Shown here in pieces: positions 11,223-22,700 of a stretch of 64,000 nucleotides of DNA (its first letter is position 1; each line of letters starts with the position of its first letter). The notes below the pieces were generated by a model. That model was not told the DNA's origin, ran no database searches, and saw only the letters and a list, made by a program, of their open reading frames with translations. The position numbers and the translations under genes were made by a program. The stretch comes from Holacanthus passer (taxonomy: Eukaryota; Chordata; Actinopteri; Pomacanthidae): assembly GCA_025331565.1 (NCBI GenBank), contig JAFREQ010000092.1, positions 175,001 to 239,000 on the forward strand, written 5' to 3'.

Positions 11223-11330
11223 AGATATGGCCTAGACCTGCTCTATATGAAAAGTGCCCTGAGAGAACGTCTGTTGTGATTTGACACTATATAAACAAAA
11301 TTAAATTGAAATTGAAAATTGAATTGATGT
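11223..11330 (+). repeat. Retroposon 3' tail with (AATTGA)-like end
   Basis: The wording 'tgctctatatgaaaagtgcc' followed by 'ttgtgatttgacactata' and an aaattaaattgaaattgaa tail is the characteristic 3' end of a widespread fish LINE/SINE family. The pentamer/hexamer tail shows plus orientation. No ORF precedes it, so only the 3' end inserted or survived. Confidence 0.6.
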
Positions 11331-11404
11331 TGTGGCTGTATTAAGAGCACTGGGTTGGACAGGTTTCAAGATAGTGTGCCAGACATTCCATTAAAAGTTG
11401 TATA

Positions 11405-12240
11405 CACTCAGAAAAGTTCCTCCCACCACAGGAACTTTCCCAGGGCACAAGAACCACTTGAGGAACTTGGGAACATACCTGAGTTTTGAGCAGAGGAACC
11501 AGGGACTAGTTCCTGTACGGTAGTCCCACGGGCTTAAAATGTCCCTTTCTGAAGGTTCAGGAACTGCAGTGTTTTTTAGGGCTGACCATCACTGATCGGC
11601 CTAACACACATCCTGCAGCTTCTCCAACCAGTGCACAGATATACTCACTTAATAAAGAACAACTCTGTAACTCTTGAATTAACATTTGGATATTTCTATT
11701 GTTCAAAAAATGCAACGTCATGAGCAATGTTTTGTTGTAAGAGAGGGGGACCGTCAAAGTGAGAACATGGTGAGTAAAGATGGGAAAGAGAACTTTTTTC
11801 CACCATTGTGAAGATGCACTACAGTAATATGTACAGAGAACAACTGTGTTGTTGTTTCCTCCTGTGTCAAAATGCCTCTCAAAGTCCAGCATCATTTTTT
11901 AAATTAATCATCATTTGTCTAACTGTGCGTCTACACAGAAAGTGTTTTTCAGTCGTCTGTCTCTCACGTGTCTGACGGGACTGATATGCTTCTGTTTTAA
12001 TCCATACAGCTGCCTACACAGGCTGTGTAACTGCCTGCTATGCCTCCTGTGTAGACATGGTATAATCTTCAAGACTCTTGATGTGGAGGAAACCAAAGAT
12101 GAATGCACAGAAGGGACTTTTGGTTCCTATGGCTCCACAGTTCCTGGAACTGTTTGGTTGAAAGGACTGCTTATGTTTCCTCACTGGCTTCCCACCCATT
12201 TGAAAGTTTTGTTGGTAAGCTAAGCAGACTTATGCATTTA
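11405..12240. repeat. 'GGAACTTTCC' MITE-like copies
   Basis: From 11413 to about 11570 the sequence repeats agttcctccc, ggaactttccc, aggaacttggg, gttcctgtac and gttcaggaactg. Between about 12120 and 12165 there is a second cluster (ggttcctatgg, agttcctggaactgt). Short palindromic GGAAC/GTTCC words of this kind mark a non-autonomous DNA transposon family in fish. I cannot tell whether it is one element with a diverged middle or two insertions. Confidence 0.4.
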
Positions 12241-13479
12241 GACAAAATGGGAGGTGAAACTTATAAGCAAATTTACAAGGGTGGCACGAATTGATGGGAA
12301 GATGCTTCCAGGCACGTTGAAAGTGTTTCAACTTGAGCAAGTTTTTTTTGCTCATTCTGGGGCTTTATGAGTCCACTTCATTAAGGTACACAGATAAGAG
12401 AAAAAAGCAGAGAGACTGAAGAGGAATATAAAGAACTGGAGTTCCTGGCGAGTTCAGTCAGAGCCTGAGAGGCTGAGCTCAACACACCTGCACACACACT
12501 GTCGATGCATTTACAGCTATCATGAGTACAGTTGGTACACTGGCTGTTCAGGGATGTTTAAATACAAATGATCCAACAGTCAAGTTTGTGTTAGTGACAC
12601 AAAATTCTCTTTTCTGTCTGAACACACCTCTGCGGAACCTACGCCTATATTTAAAAATACACTCACAAATCACAGTTAATTTGTGATTACAAACTGAAAT
12701 GTCTAATGTCAAATCATTAAAAACTAACAGAAAGAGCAAGAAAATAATTAGACGCGTAAATAGAAAGTATTTGCGGAGAATCAATCACTGCAGCGGGACT
12801 TTTATAGTATTTCCCTTGGTGGCTGGGACAAGAGTGCTAACTTTCACACTTTGTTAGAATTGGGTGTTGGGGGTGGAGTAGCTCGTTATTCTAGTCTTGT
12901 TACTGAGGCAGCATCAAGGCTGCCAGGCTAACTGAGCTGCCATACTTATTGATACCAGCTGTTGGGCCTACAAGCATGCACCGACGCTCTCTCTCTCTGT
13001 CTGCCTCTACCTCAGATGTTCTCATTAAGGATCAGAAAAAAGCTCCCTGACAGCAGGAGCAGCCAACCTTTCTTCTGCTTTAAACTATGGGTGTCAATTG
13101 GGTAAGGCCAGATATATGCACTTACCTTACCTTACCCTGAGCAAGTTTCAATTTGAACCTGAACTTTTGATTGTTACAATCGTGAGAGCAAATACCAAAC
13201 CAAGGGATCTCATTAGAAGCCACATGTGGCTGTGATTTAAAATGACAAGGTGAGACTAATAATTTATCATGCTGATCCAATATCACATCGTGTCAGTCAT
13301 CAGTCATCGCTCCACTCAGATCCGGAATTGTAGTTCATATATGCTGTTTGGAAATTTAAAAGGAAAATGCAGCCTAGTCTCTTTCAAATAGTGCGCAGTG
13401 CAGATGTCAGAGTACTTTTTTGTTAACTAAAGCAGATGCATCCAAATAGCATGAATAAAAAAGTGACATAGTAAAAATA
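12241..13479. other. Unassigned non-coding stretch
   Basis: AT-rich, with a short cttacc repeat near 13118-13137. No gene was recognised. Confidence 0.35.
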
Positions 13480-13890
13480 GAGAAACTCCACATAGGGCGG
13501 TGGATGGGAGTAATGAATGAGTCAAACACACACAGGACTTTCACCCAGGAGAGTGGGGTTCTTGTCCCATGTGAAAGCAAAAGTCAGCTTTGACTTGATT
13601 GAAAGTTCATCAACGAATGTCACATATTTTGCTTACATCACATACATAACTTGACATACCTAATTTAATGCAAACCACAATCTTTTCCTGAACCTAACCA
13701 AGTGGTTTAGTTGCCTAAACCTAACCTCACCAAGATGACAAATGTCACCTGACTATGGATCTGCTCTCTACAAATGTAAATGGGAAGGACTGGCATATGA
13801 CCTGCACGCAGTTTGAAAGTGTAAAGTGCTGTTATTTGTGCACCAAACGATGAGACCAGGTTAACAGAGTTGAAAATGAAACTGCACCAG
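13480..13890 (+). repeat. Teleost interspersed repeat with tRNA-like B-box word
   Basis: The block 'cacccaggagagtggggttcttgtccc', then 'aaaagtcagctttgacttg', then 'aacctaaccaagtggttt' and 'gttgcctaaacctaacc' matches a common dispersed repeat of spiny-rayed fishes. 'ggggttcttgtccc' resembles a Pol III B-box, which would fit a SINE origin, but no A-box is clear. Confidence 0.5.
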
Positions 13891-13910
13891 ACAAATTTCA
13901 GCAAGAGATC

Positions 13911-15032
13911 AAGAGATCACAAAACTTAAAAGCACTAAACTTTTACTAAGTTTCAAAAGCATGAATGACTCAATTACTCAATTAAGAGTCATGGCGTTAT
14001 TGAATTGCACTCTCTTCAAAACCAAACTTACACTTCCATTTTTTTGTTTGTTCTTTTTACATAAGTTTGACCATTGGACTGTTCTTTGTGATTATCCTGG
14101 TTTGTACACTCTGTATTTATTTGCCACAAAGAGCCAAACGTACTGACCTTGTAGATGTTGACTGCAGCTCGCTACCAACATACGCACTGACCACGTTTGT
14201 TGAGTGTGCCTGTGTGTTGTCATTGTATGAACTCCGCTTTCTGCTACTTTCTTTCTTTGCAGTCTCTCTCCTACATCCTCTTGCCTTTGCATGTACATGA
14301 AGTGAAATCATGAAGCCTTGGCCTGATTCCAGACCTCTGAATCTCTGCCCACGAATCCAATTTGTTCAGCGATTCATAGATCTGGTGTTTCCAGTTGACT
14401 TACAGAAATAACACCTAAATCTGCTAATTCTGTTATTTGTAGTGAAAGACAGGAAACTTTAACTGCAACTGCTCCTGCTGCTTCTTTCACTGAAAGTGAC
14501 ACCAGCAGGACAGTTAGAGACGTCATTTGCTGCTTAGGGATGAAGAAAACAAAATAACTTAAATAACAGAAAATCACTTCTCAACTCATCTTCACCTCAA
14601 TTCACACCTTCTGTACCACATTTGTCTTTTTTGTCAACTCTTTTTTTGCCGACTGACTTAAAATGTTTATACATGGCCTTTCAGTCTGAACTTTCAGTCT
14701 GAACATGCAAGTGTAAGATTTCCTCCAAAATGTGGTACCTTAATTAATTTTGCCATTATTTTGACTTGGATTGATCCACAGTGTCTCATTTAAGGGACGT
14801 ACTCCACTTGCCTGCCTCAAGTTGTTATTTTGGCTCTCAGTGTGGCCTATGACTCAATGATGCTTAGACTCAGATTGAGCGAACAGATATCTCACACATA
14901 CGAGCTTTTCTTAGCTGAATTCTGTCCATTTAGCCCTCCTTTGGGAAAAGTTATTCCCGCTGTTCTTCAGTTCAGTTGAGGAGGAAAAACTTAATACAGA
15001 AATGAGAGGACGAAAATGAAAAAAGAAGTGCA
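13911..15032. other. Unassigned non-coding stretch
   Basis: No recognised repeat or gene. Overlapping short frames on both strands around 14070-14310 have no family signal. Confidence 0.35.
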
Positions 15033-15055
15033 AGAGAGAGAGAGAGAGAGGAGAG
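15033..15055. repeat. (GA)n microsatellite
   Basis: An uninterrupted GA run of about 18 bases followed by a further gagaga. Confidence 0.9.
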
Positions 15056-15284
15056 AATCGATCACAGTAATGGAGAGAAAGACAGTGGATATAAAAGAGG
15101 TGAAAAGAGTTACAGAGCGAGAGGACGCGAGAGAAATTAGAGGAAGAGAAATGGCAACTAGAGACAGGTGGCAGAATGAAAGAAAAGAAGACTAGAAAGG
15201 AAGACAACCCACACATGCTGGTGAATCGTGATAGAGAATAAGGCCATGCTCTGCCTTTCTATCTCTGCTCTGTGGGGGGAGGCA

Positions 15285-15316
<32 letters not shown>

Positions 15317-15384
15317 TTTGTGTGTCCTTCCACAAGTGTGTGTGTATGTATATATATATATTGTGTATGTGTGTGTTTGCGTGA
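15285..15384. repeat. Compound (GT)n/(TA)n microsatellite
   Basis: A perfect GT run from 15285 to 15311 is followed by shorter GT, GTAT and TATA blocks up to about 15384. Apparent cysteine- and threonine-rich frames here are artefacts of the repeat. Confidence 0.95.
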
Positions 15385-15924
15385 ACACATGCTGCTGACT
15401 GCAGGCACCGTTCCCTTCATTTTCACATTTCAAGAGCCACCCCCTCCCTGCTGCTGCGTCCCGGGGTTGGTGGTTATTACATAAAATGCAGAGTCCCTTA
15501 CAGTCCCTGGCAGGGGATGAATTTGTCTAAAGGAAATTACATTGCAAACATGAAAAGGTGATGGAGAAGACGACGGCTTGTTTCGCCAAGGTGGAGGCTG
15601 AGGGAGTTCGAATGACTTACAGTCTGAAATGGATGCATCAATAACTGTGGGTGGGACACAATATCATCCGGACCTGTGCAAACCATAGACAAGCTTTGAA
15701 TACTGTCTTTGTGAAGCATCAGACAAGTGTTGATTCAGCTCTTGAGGTGTAGTGTTTGTGTGTGTTTGTGTCCTTTTTCTTTTTCTATTGTGACCTTCTT
15801 GGTATGGTCTTCCCATGTACATATTGTCATTTCTATATGTCTTCATTGTTGTGTACAGTTATTCTGCACAGAAAGAAACACTGAGAAAACATGTGTGTAC
15901 ACTAGCACATATTTATGAATTTGT

Positions 15925-15992
15925 GAATTTCCCCACTATGGGACGAATAAAGGTTTGTCTTATCTTATCTTATCTTATCTTATCTTATCTTA
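15925..15992 (+). repeat. Retroposon 3' tail with (TCTTA)7
   Basis: 'tttccccactatgggacgaataaagg' is followed by seven TCTTA pentamers (15958-15992). Three other places in the window carry the same tail (26998-27044 and 38518-38570 in reverse, 43693-43750 forward). The pentamer end shows plus orientation and retroposition of a shared 3' end. Confidence 0.7.
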
Positions 15993-17299
15993 CAGAAAGC
16001 CATAACAGCCAGTCACCCACAGCCTTTCTCTGATGAAAACATGCTTTGTTAAAGCTTTAGTTGCTGCAGGTTCCTGAAAACAGCATGCTCTATATCTCAT
16101 CTTTCCAGATCCTGCCTCAGTTGTCCTGTAGTCCAGTAATCATGTAACCTGACCTCACACAAACTGCAACAAAACAGGTCTAAAGGTGAAGACCTTGCTG
16201 GAGATGCTGTGACCGATATTGACTAGCCAATACATATTTAAGGCCACATGAATGGAGCCAAAAAAAATAGAATATTTTAATAGTAAATTTGAATGTGTAA
16301 TTTATTTGATTTGCACTAAAAGTCATTACTGTGTTTGATTCAATAAGAGATTAACTTGCTTACTGCTTGCAAGAATGCAATCTGCACATACATCAATTAA
16401 AGTCATATCCACATCATCAATATAGGAGTGTAATTTAGCTGTTAGCTCACCATTTTGTAGTCTTTCTGTAATTTATTTCGGAACTTTTAAAGTGATCTCG
16501 CCTTTGTCCTTTGTTTAGCCACTGTAGACAAAGATGAATTGCTTTATATAGGTTTGTTATGGATGATGATGAAACACAACAGTGACTGGGTTCCATAATT
16601 GAGAATGCTTTACAAATCTGATACAGTAGATGGACAAGCTAAAGCAAATGGTGCAATATCCAACTTCACTATCACAGTCCAGTCAGATCAGCAGACATGA
16701 AGGACAAGCTTAATGAGCATGAACTGAACCTTACCTACTGTCTGGTAAGATGTAGGCAATTGTTCCTATTGCTGTGAAACAGAACTCTTGAGCAGGCACT
16801 GGATCATAGGCTATATGATGTGTACAACATGGATGTATATATACATTACGTATACGTAATCACTGTATATCCTGCAATTATAGTGCACACAGCACTTACA
16901 ATTCCCAGACTATTTGTAATGATTTGTAATCACTACAAATTAATGTGACTCAAGTGTCCAAAACCTGCCGTTTGGCTCTTACAATAAGGTTAATTAAATA
17001 ATGGAATACTCCACCAAAAATGGAACATAATGATGTTTCAGTATCAAGTATTCAAAAGGTGAAATGTAGTTAGCTTGCTCCAGGACAGCAGTTGTTGTCA
17101 GCTTGGATTCAAAACAGTTACAGTTATGAATTCCAATATAGAGCTGAAATGAAACCAGATTTTGGGGGATCTTCCAGAAGGAAGAGAACCTCACTCAAAA
17201 TCACACTGACATTTGAAATAACACTAAAGGTTAACTGATATGGTTGATAACAATATAAGATAATATGAATCTTACAAATGCAAAAATGTGAAAAGGAAA
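15993..17299. other. Unassigned non-coding stretch
   Basis: Unique AT-rich sequence apart from the palindrome at 16845-16860. Confidence 0.35.
16845..16860. other. Perfect 16-bp palindrome
   Basis: ATTACGTATACGTAAT is its own reverse complement. It contains two TTACGTA half-sites of the kind bound by PAR-bZIP/NFIL3-like factors. It lies in an alternating TA-rich segment, so it may be chance. Confidence 0.5.
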
Positions 17300-17635
17300 A
17301 TGTATATTGGAGCCAGACCAAGCGGCAACCTCCGGCACTAAAAAATGAAGCCAACACGGAAGGGCAAAAAGCCGCAGTTCCTCGAATGAACTCCAAACTC
17401 CAACATGCCCACCGAGCTCGCCGGCTAACCCAGTGGGCATGTTTGATGAAACAGGCTTCATTCAGCTCCCTCGCTCCACCTCTTTGTCCATATTTGGATT
17501 AACCGGAGTTCAACGTCACCACTGCCAAGATGGCAGCGCCCTACAATTGGCTTCAAAATTGCTCTTCAGAAATCTGACATCATGGAGACAATGTCTCTGT
17601 TTTATATAGTCAGTGAGGCGGACTGTGCTGCAGGA
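17300..17635 (+). repeat. Teleost DNA-element repeat, copy 1
   Basis: The block contains 'ggagccagaccaagcggca', 'aaaatgaagccaacacggaa' and 'gctccacctctttgtcc', then 'gtcaccactgccaagatggc' and 'ttttatatagtc'. These words belong to a repeat family widespread in fish that ends in a 'ttttatacagtctatg'-like terminus. A shorter, clearly homologous copy in the same orientation lies at 56118-56290. Confidence 0.65.
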
Positions 17636-17639
17636 GTAG

Positions 17640-18724
17640 TTTGGAAAGTTTTTTTTTTTTTTTGCCTCAACTAGTGGTTGAAATTGAAAATAGGTTGCTT
17701 TGTATCCTAAAGTAAAGCATAAAATAGTCCTTTAACAGTAATATTATAAAATGCATAAGGAGGTAATATTAATAAAAATGTCACACTTGTCTGTGACCTG
17801 CTTTAGACGCAGCTGTTTATCTTTTCATTAATATTCCACATGTCCGGCTGAAGCTGCGGTCTGCAACCATCGCAGACAAGGACAGAATACGCTGTACTCA
17901 GTCAACATTCATAAATCACTTTCATTGTGTGAAACCCATCGCAGACAGTGTGAGAGCTAACAATAGCATGTTAAGGACTGGGAAATAATAGAGGACAGGT
18001 TTTTCACTGACGTCGCTTGTAATCTAATCACATTGTGTCTGAATAACACCTGCGGAAAAGTGCCAAACTCAATACTAATACACTAACACTTGTTAAAGAA
18101 GTTTTCTATGATCACCATCGTCATCACCATCGTCATCATCACCATTATCAGACTCCATTCTCCTGACAACAGACTAACAGCTCTCACAAGAACTCATTTA
18201 TGTTCTATGGAAAAAAATAACTTCTCAAAGGAAATTGCTACATGGAGTCTCATAAATTTCCAAGCCAGACAAACAATTTCCAGCATCTATTTTTTTTAAC
18301 AGTCATTAGAGCGTGACAGCTTTGTGTCTGTCATTTCTGGGTTGGGTTTCTGGGTTGACATGATTTGTTTTCTGTCGGGTGCATCAGTCTTTCATCAGCT
18401 TGTGGAACAATAAGAATGTGAGGGTGACAAACACGTGCAACAGCATCAGTAACCAAAATAACCACACAGTAATGTCCCGCTGACAAATGTGCCATTCATT
18501 ATTACTGTCACCATATTGACTACACCAGCAAAAAGCAAACTTGTTTGGCTTTGATGGAAAAAAAAGTTTGCAGGCTAAAACTTCTTCTTTTCGCCCTCAT
18601 TTTGGGAAGCGTGAGTTTATTAAATACTTCCAATACATTTTAAGAAAGGTTCGAACTCAAAGGCTGAGTCATATATTGTTTCTAAAGGGACAAACATGTT
18701 TTAATATCTGAACATGTAATGATT
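17640..18724. other. Non-coding stretch with trinucleotide run
   Basis: Contains a T run at 17650-17663 and an ATC/CAT-type imperfect trinucleotide tract at 18110-18150. No gene was recognised. Confidence 0.4.
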
Positions 18725-19215
18725 TGTAAGACGGGTAAACGAGGAATACAACCCAAATGCAGACCCTAGAGGCAGGATTGGACCAGTTCAATATTTTATT
18801 AACAACAATCCAAAGTCTTCCTCGTTGGTCAGAGAGCAGTCCAAAGAGGCAAACAAACTGAATAAGGAGCAGGCAAAAATCAGGGGTCCAAAAAACATGC
18901 AAGGTCTGGGAAAACACAAGGCAAATTCCAAACTCTGGGAAAACATGAGGAAACACACTAAGTGCTCAACCACTTGACACGGGACAGAAGGACAAACTGG
19001 CAAAGACAGAAGGGAACACAGGCTAAATCTCTCAGGAACACTGAAACTAATTCACTAATTCACAAACCTGAGGACAACAAACCTATCAAAATAAAACAGG
19101 AAATAACTAAATGAATGACTTGAAACTATGAAACTACGAAACTACTATGTCCTGTGATAGCAGAAGAAACACAGGTGTAACGAATAACATTAACAAAGGC
19201 TCTGATCCATTAATT
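18725..19215. repeat. ACAG-rich interspersed repeat, copy
   Basis: Reads 'aatacaacccaaatgcagaccctagaggcagg', then 'tattttattaacaacaatcc', then a long series of 'gggaaaacac', 'acagaaggg' and 'aaactatgaaactac' words, and ends near 'caggtgtaacg'. The layout (priming-like head, purine-rich body, bounded end) is that of a common fish repeat with no coding capacity. Confidence 0.5.
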
Positions 19216-20227
19216 AAAGGGTCCTGGCAGTTTTTTACCTTACCGTGTTTTTTTGTTTTGGCCGCAGGTAGGAGGTAGGAAGGTGTGTTTGTGTGTGGGG
19301 GGTGGTATTATGACCAATAAAAAGACAATATCTTAATCTTTCCTTCTTTCCTTAGATGATAATTGATCTTTACTTACTCATATGAGATGTTACTTACTCA
19401 TTTCAGCTATTTGCCCCTGTTAAATTAAATTAAATTTACTCAAGGCAGCAACTTGCTAGTATTTATACTATCCTACTACTACTATTGCTCATGTTACATA
19501 TTTAGCCTGTTAGCTACGTCCTGGTGTTAGCTGCTTGCTCATGTTGTAAGTATGTGTATGATTTCATTGTTTATCATCAATAAGAAATATTTGTGTTTTA
19601 GGTGACTGAAAGATTGTTGATGTGATAAACAGCAAAAAATCCACATGCCAAAGGCTCTAAGGCTCCACAAGATTCCCTCAACTGCAGAGACATTAGAGTT
19701 TATGACTGAAGCCTGACTTCACTTGACAAAGTTGACAGTGACTGATGGCACCAAAGTTCATTCCTAAAAGAAGTGTTTTTATTTTGTAAGTAAGATAAAT
19801 GCCACTATTATGGCTGCCAGAATATTTAGATATATTGCAAAGATTTTCCTAAATAGCAGCACCAGTTGGTGCCAAGAACAGTGATTTTGCATGTTGGTGA
19901 GTGTTTCTCTGGCTTCAACCATCCAGGACCATGGGAACAGCTAGACTGAAATAAATGATATTAGAATTCAGTGTTTAAAAAACATGACCAGCAAGAAAAA
20001 AACAAGCTGACTTGAGCTGTTTGTCTTTACTAACACGGGTAAGACAACCTGAAATCATAATCATAAACACCTGCTTTAGATTTGCTTATGATCCAGACCA
20101 GAATACATCCAGACTGAAGCATACTAAAGATAGTTCATTCCCATAGAACTAAAGCAATTGCTTCAGAAAGATTTACTGTTTGAATCTTGTGTGGTGAGTT
20201 CTATCTTCATTTCATTGAAGTGAAATG
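19216..20227. other. Unassigned non-coding stretch
   Basis: No recognised repeat or gene. It lies directly upstream of the P-type transposase relic, but I see no transposase N-terminus or THAP finger in it. Confidence 0.35.
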
Positions 20228-20260
20228 AAACAAACAAACAAACAAACAAACAAACAAACA
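20228..20260. repeat. (CAAA)n microsatellite
   Basis: Uninterrupted AAAC tetramers, about eight units. Confidence 0.95.
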
Positions 20261-20599
20261 TCTGTTTGTTTATCCAGTGTACTACTTGAAAAATGTTCAT
20301 CACTTCATATTACAGGAAAGTTTGGGTAATGTACTATGATCTGTAATAAACAGCAGAGCACGCAACATCATCAACTATAATATGTTGTCTCTGGTTGAAG
20401 ATTTGTATGCACTGTTTTCTCAGAAGCTCTGTTTTCTCTGTTTTACCATCCATGTTCTCATTCAAATCATACAAAGAAAATTTAATTTTAAAATTGTTTA
20501 ATATCATGAGAGTGAATTGATGTTTTTATGAAGTATTTATATACTGACATTGTTCTCTCTTTATATATATTTTACTATATATCAAACATATTTGTCTGC

Positions 20600-21175
20600 G
20601 ACTAGTTTTGTCATCAGCATTGACACACCCCTGCTGATACCAGAGCTGCTTCAATCACAATGGGGCGTGTGCACTTACTGTTTCAGTCAGGAGCATTTGG
20701 AGTTCCTCTTTAATTCCATCAGGGCCTCAGGTAGGAGCTGATGCTTGAGTACATAATTATATTAAGAGAGAAGGCTTACATTTTAAATTTGGTTAAAAAA
20801 CAACAACAAAACTAAGTTATCTCTTGTATAAATTCCAGGTGGATGAAACTCTGTCTTCACTCTGTTTGCTGTCCTCTCATAGTCGACTGTGGCGTTTCTT
20901 CAGGAAACACAGGCAAAGTCAGAGCACAGGACCAGCTGTGGCCATGCCATCAAGAATGCCAGCTGAGGACTCTGACTTCGTATCCTCTCCATGTGAGAAT
21001 GTGGCTAGTGTGATGTTGGAGCACAGCAACAGTACACACCTGCCAGCCAACTTTGAGTGTCTAACTGAGAATGCTCTGGTTTATATGGCAGGTTTGTTGT
21101 CAGGCAGGTCATGAAGCAGCTTTCATGTGATGTATGCTGAAAGAGTTGGATTTGTGAAGATGGACCAACATCATT
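20600..21175 (+). pseudogene. P-element/THAP9-like transposase 3' fragment
   Basis: The frame at 20550-20741 ends in TYCFSQEHLEFLFNSIRASG. This corresponds to the conserved (L)TYKFSQDHxELxFxxIRxxG block near the catalytic end of P-element/THAP9-type transposases. The second frame (20824-21114) ends with FECLTENALVYMAG. One base out of frame it continues FVVRQVMKQLSCDVC, matching the VxYxAGYVVRxLxxxLxCxxC end of the same family. A one-base deletion in 'atggcaggtttg' near 21090 explains the shift. 'CTCAG/GTAGGA' after IRASG and 'TTCCAG/GTGGAT' at 20838 look like splice sites, but the phases do not join cleanly. The N-terminal THAP domain and most of the catalytic core are absent, so this is a truncated, dead fragment. 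Confidence 0.65.
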
Positions 21176-21190
21176 TTGTGATGTGTCCTG

Positions 21191-22109
21191 TGTGATTTTT
21201 TTTCCTCACTGGCCCACTTGGCCAGTAGATCAGAGTTTTACTGGCCTGTTTATTTTCACCAGCCTGGCAGGCAAAAAAATGAAAGACAATTTTTGATAAT
21301 CCAATTTTTGATGGATGGATAGAACAGTGACAGAAAGAGCACGATGTCATTTGTTTGTTCTCTCTCACTCACACTCATTTTCTCTCTCTCTCTCACACAC
21401 ACACACAGTAAATACACATTTCAGTCATTACCTTACATTATAAGGCATTGGGTAAATATTGACATTTTAATCCAATCAAAGAGTACAGTAGCTATATTGT
21501 AGGGATGCTATTACAATAATAATAATACTAATAATAATGACATATTATGATATAGAAAATAGATTATTATAATTATCATTGTTGTTGTTATCTGCCTTGC
21601 CTAATGCAAACAACGTCTTAAATTGTGTGTCTGTCCACACATTTGGAGAGGATGGGGACTCTAAACTAAACACTTGCCACTTGTGGCTCTTTCTGCCAGA
21701 ACCCGTCAGCTTGCTCTTCATGCATCCATGGTTAGGTGTCATGCTGAAGAGAAAGTCAGCCTTTTCTTAAGAGTTAAGCAGTGAAAATGCTACTCCATGG
21801 TGTTGAAGGGTCAGCTCAGTAGGTGAGCTAATCACTGAAATAATTGTCCCCCATCCTGATGAAAAAGCTTGTGGTGCGTGGATGTGTAAGCACATACATA
21901 GCACATGCAGTACTGTTAAGGGTCCTGGTTTGAGGTTTGAAAATATGGTCACCCACGTTTTGGGTCTAAACACTACAGTAGTAGTATTTATGTACATTAG
22001 GAGCTGCAGCTTCCCTGGATAGGCTTTGCCTCACTTCAATATAAATGAGTGGCTGATACCAACAGACAGTCCACACAAGTTTCTTAACAACTACGACACA
22101 ACTAGCTCA
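21191..22109. other. Unassigned non-coding stretch
   Basis: Holds short simple repeats (tctctc/cacaca at 21381-21409, ataataata near 21514-21540). No gene was recognised. Confidence 0.4.
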
Positions 22110-22700
22110 TTAAGTTACAAGAATAATCATTATAAATTCAAGGTACTAGCTTTTTTACTGAGATATCTTACAGCCTCTGAGCAAATGTAATATCCAATTC
22201 ATGTGGCGACCCAGTAGTAAATGGTTCACGACCTGGTGCCAGACCTCTGCATTAACGTGTCAGGCCTCCATCCTAGTGAACCATCATACACTTTTACTTG
22301 TTAAAATGTCAATATTAAAAGGAGCAATACCACAGTCCAATAGTAATCCAACGCAAGTAGTCTGCATTGAAGATTCAAGAAAAAGTGCATAAGTATTCAC
22401 AACAAAATATACTTGATGTGTTTTAAGTACCAAAAGTAGTCTAAACGTGCTAATGATGCAAAATGGCACCATTTAGAGGGTTATACAATATATCACTGAT
22501 GCATATAAGGCGAATATTAACAATTTACTTAACGTATAACAATGCATCATATTTCACAAACTGATCAATCAAAATTTTAATCCAGAAGGTAAACAGTAAC
22601 TATAGCTGTAAGTGGAGTAAAGTACAATGTTTCCCTCTGAAATGTAGTCAAATGGAAGTATCATAGAGTTCAAATGCTTGAGTAAAGCACAAGGATGTAA
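22110..22700. repeat. 'Aagtac' type DNA-element repeat
   Basis: Contains 'taagtggagtaaagtacaatg', 'tagtcaaatggaagta' and 'gcttgagtaaagcacaagg' (22609-22695), with 'atacttgatg…aagtaccaaaagtagt' at 22410-22440. Homologous words occur at 47380-47545 and, as a near-complete reverse copy, at 48887-49277. The family is a common teleost non-autonomous element. The left boundary is uncertain. Confidence 0.45.

Noticed and set aside
15158..15433. Frames rich in THTHT or CVCVCV
   Set aside because: Translation of CA/GT microsatellites.
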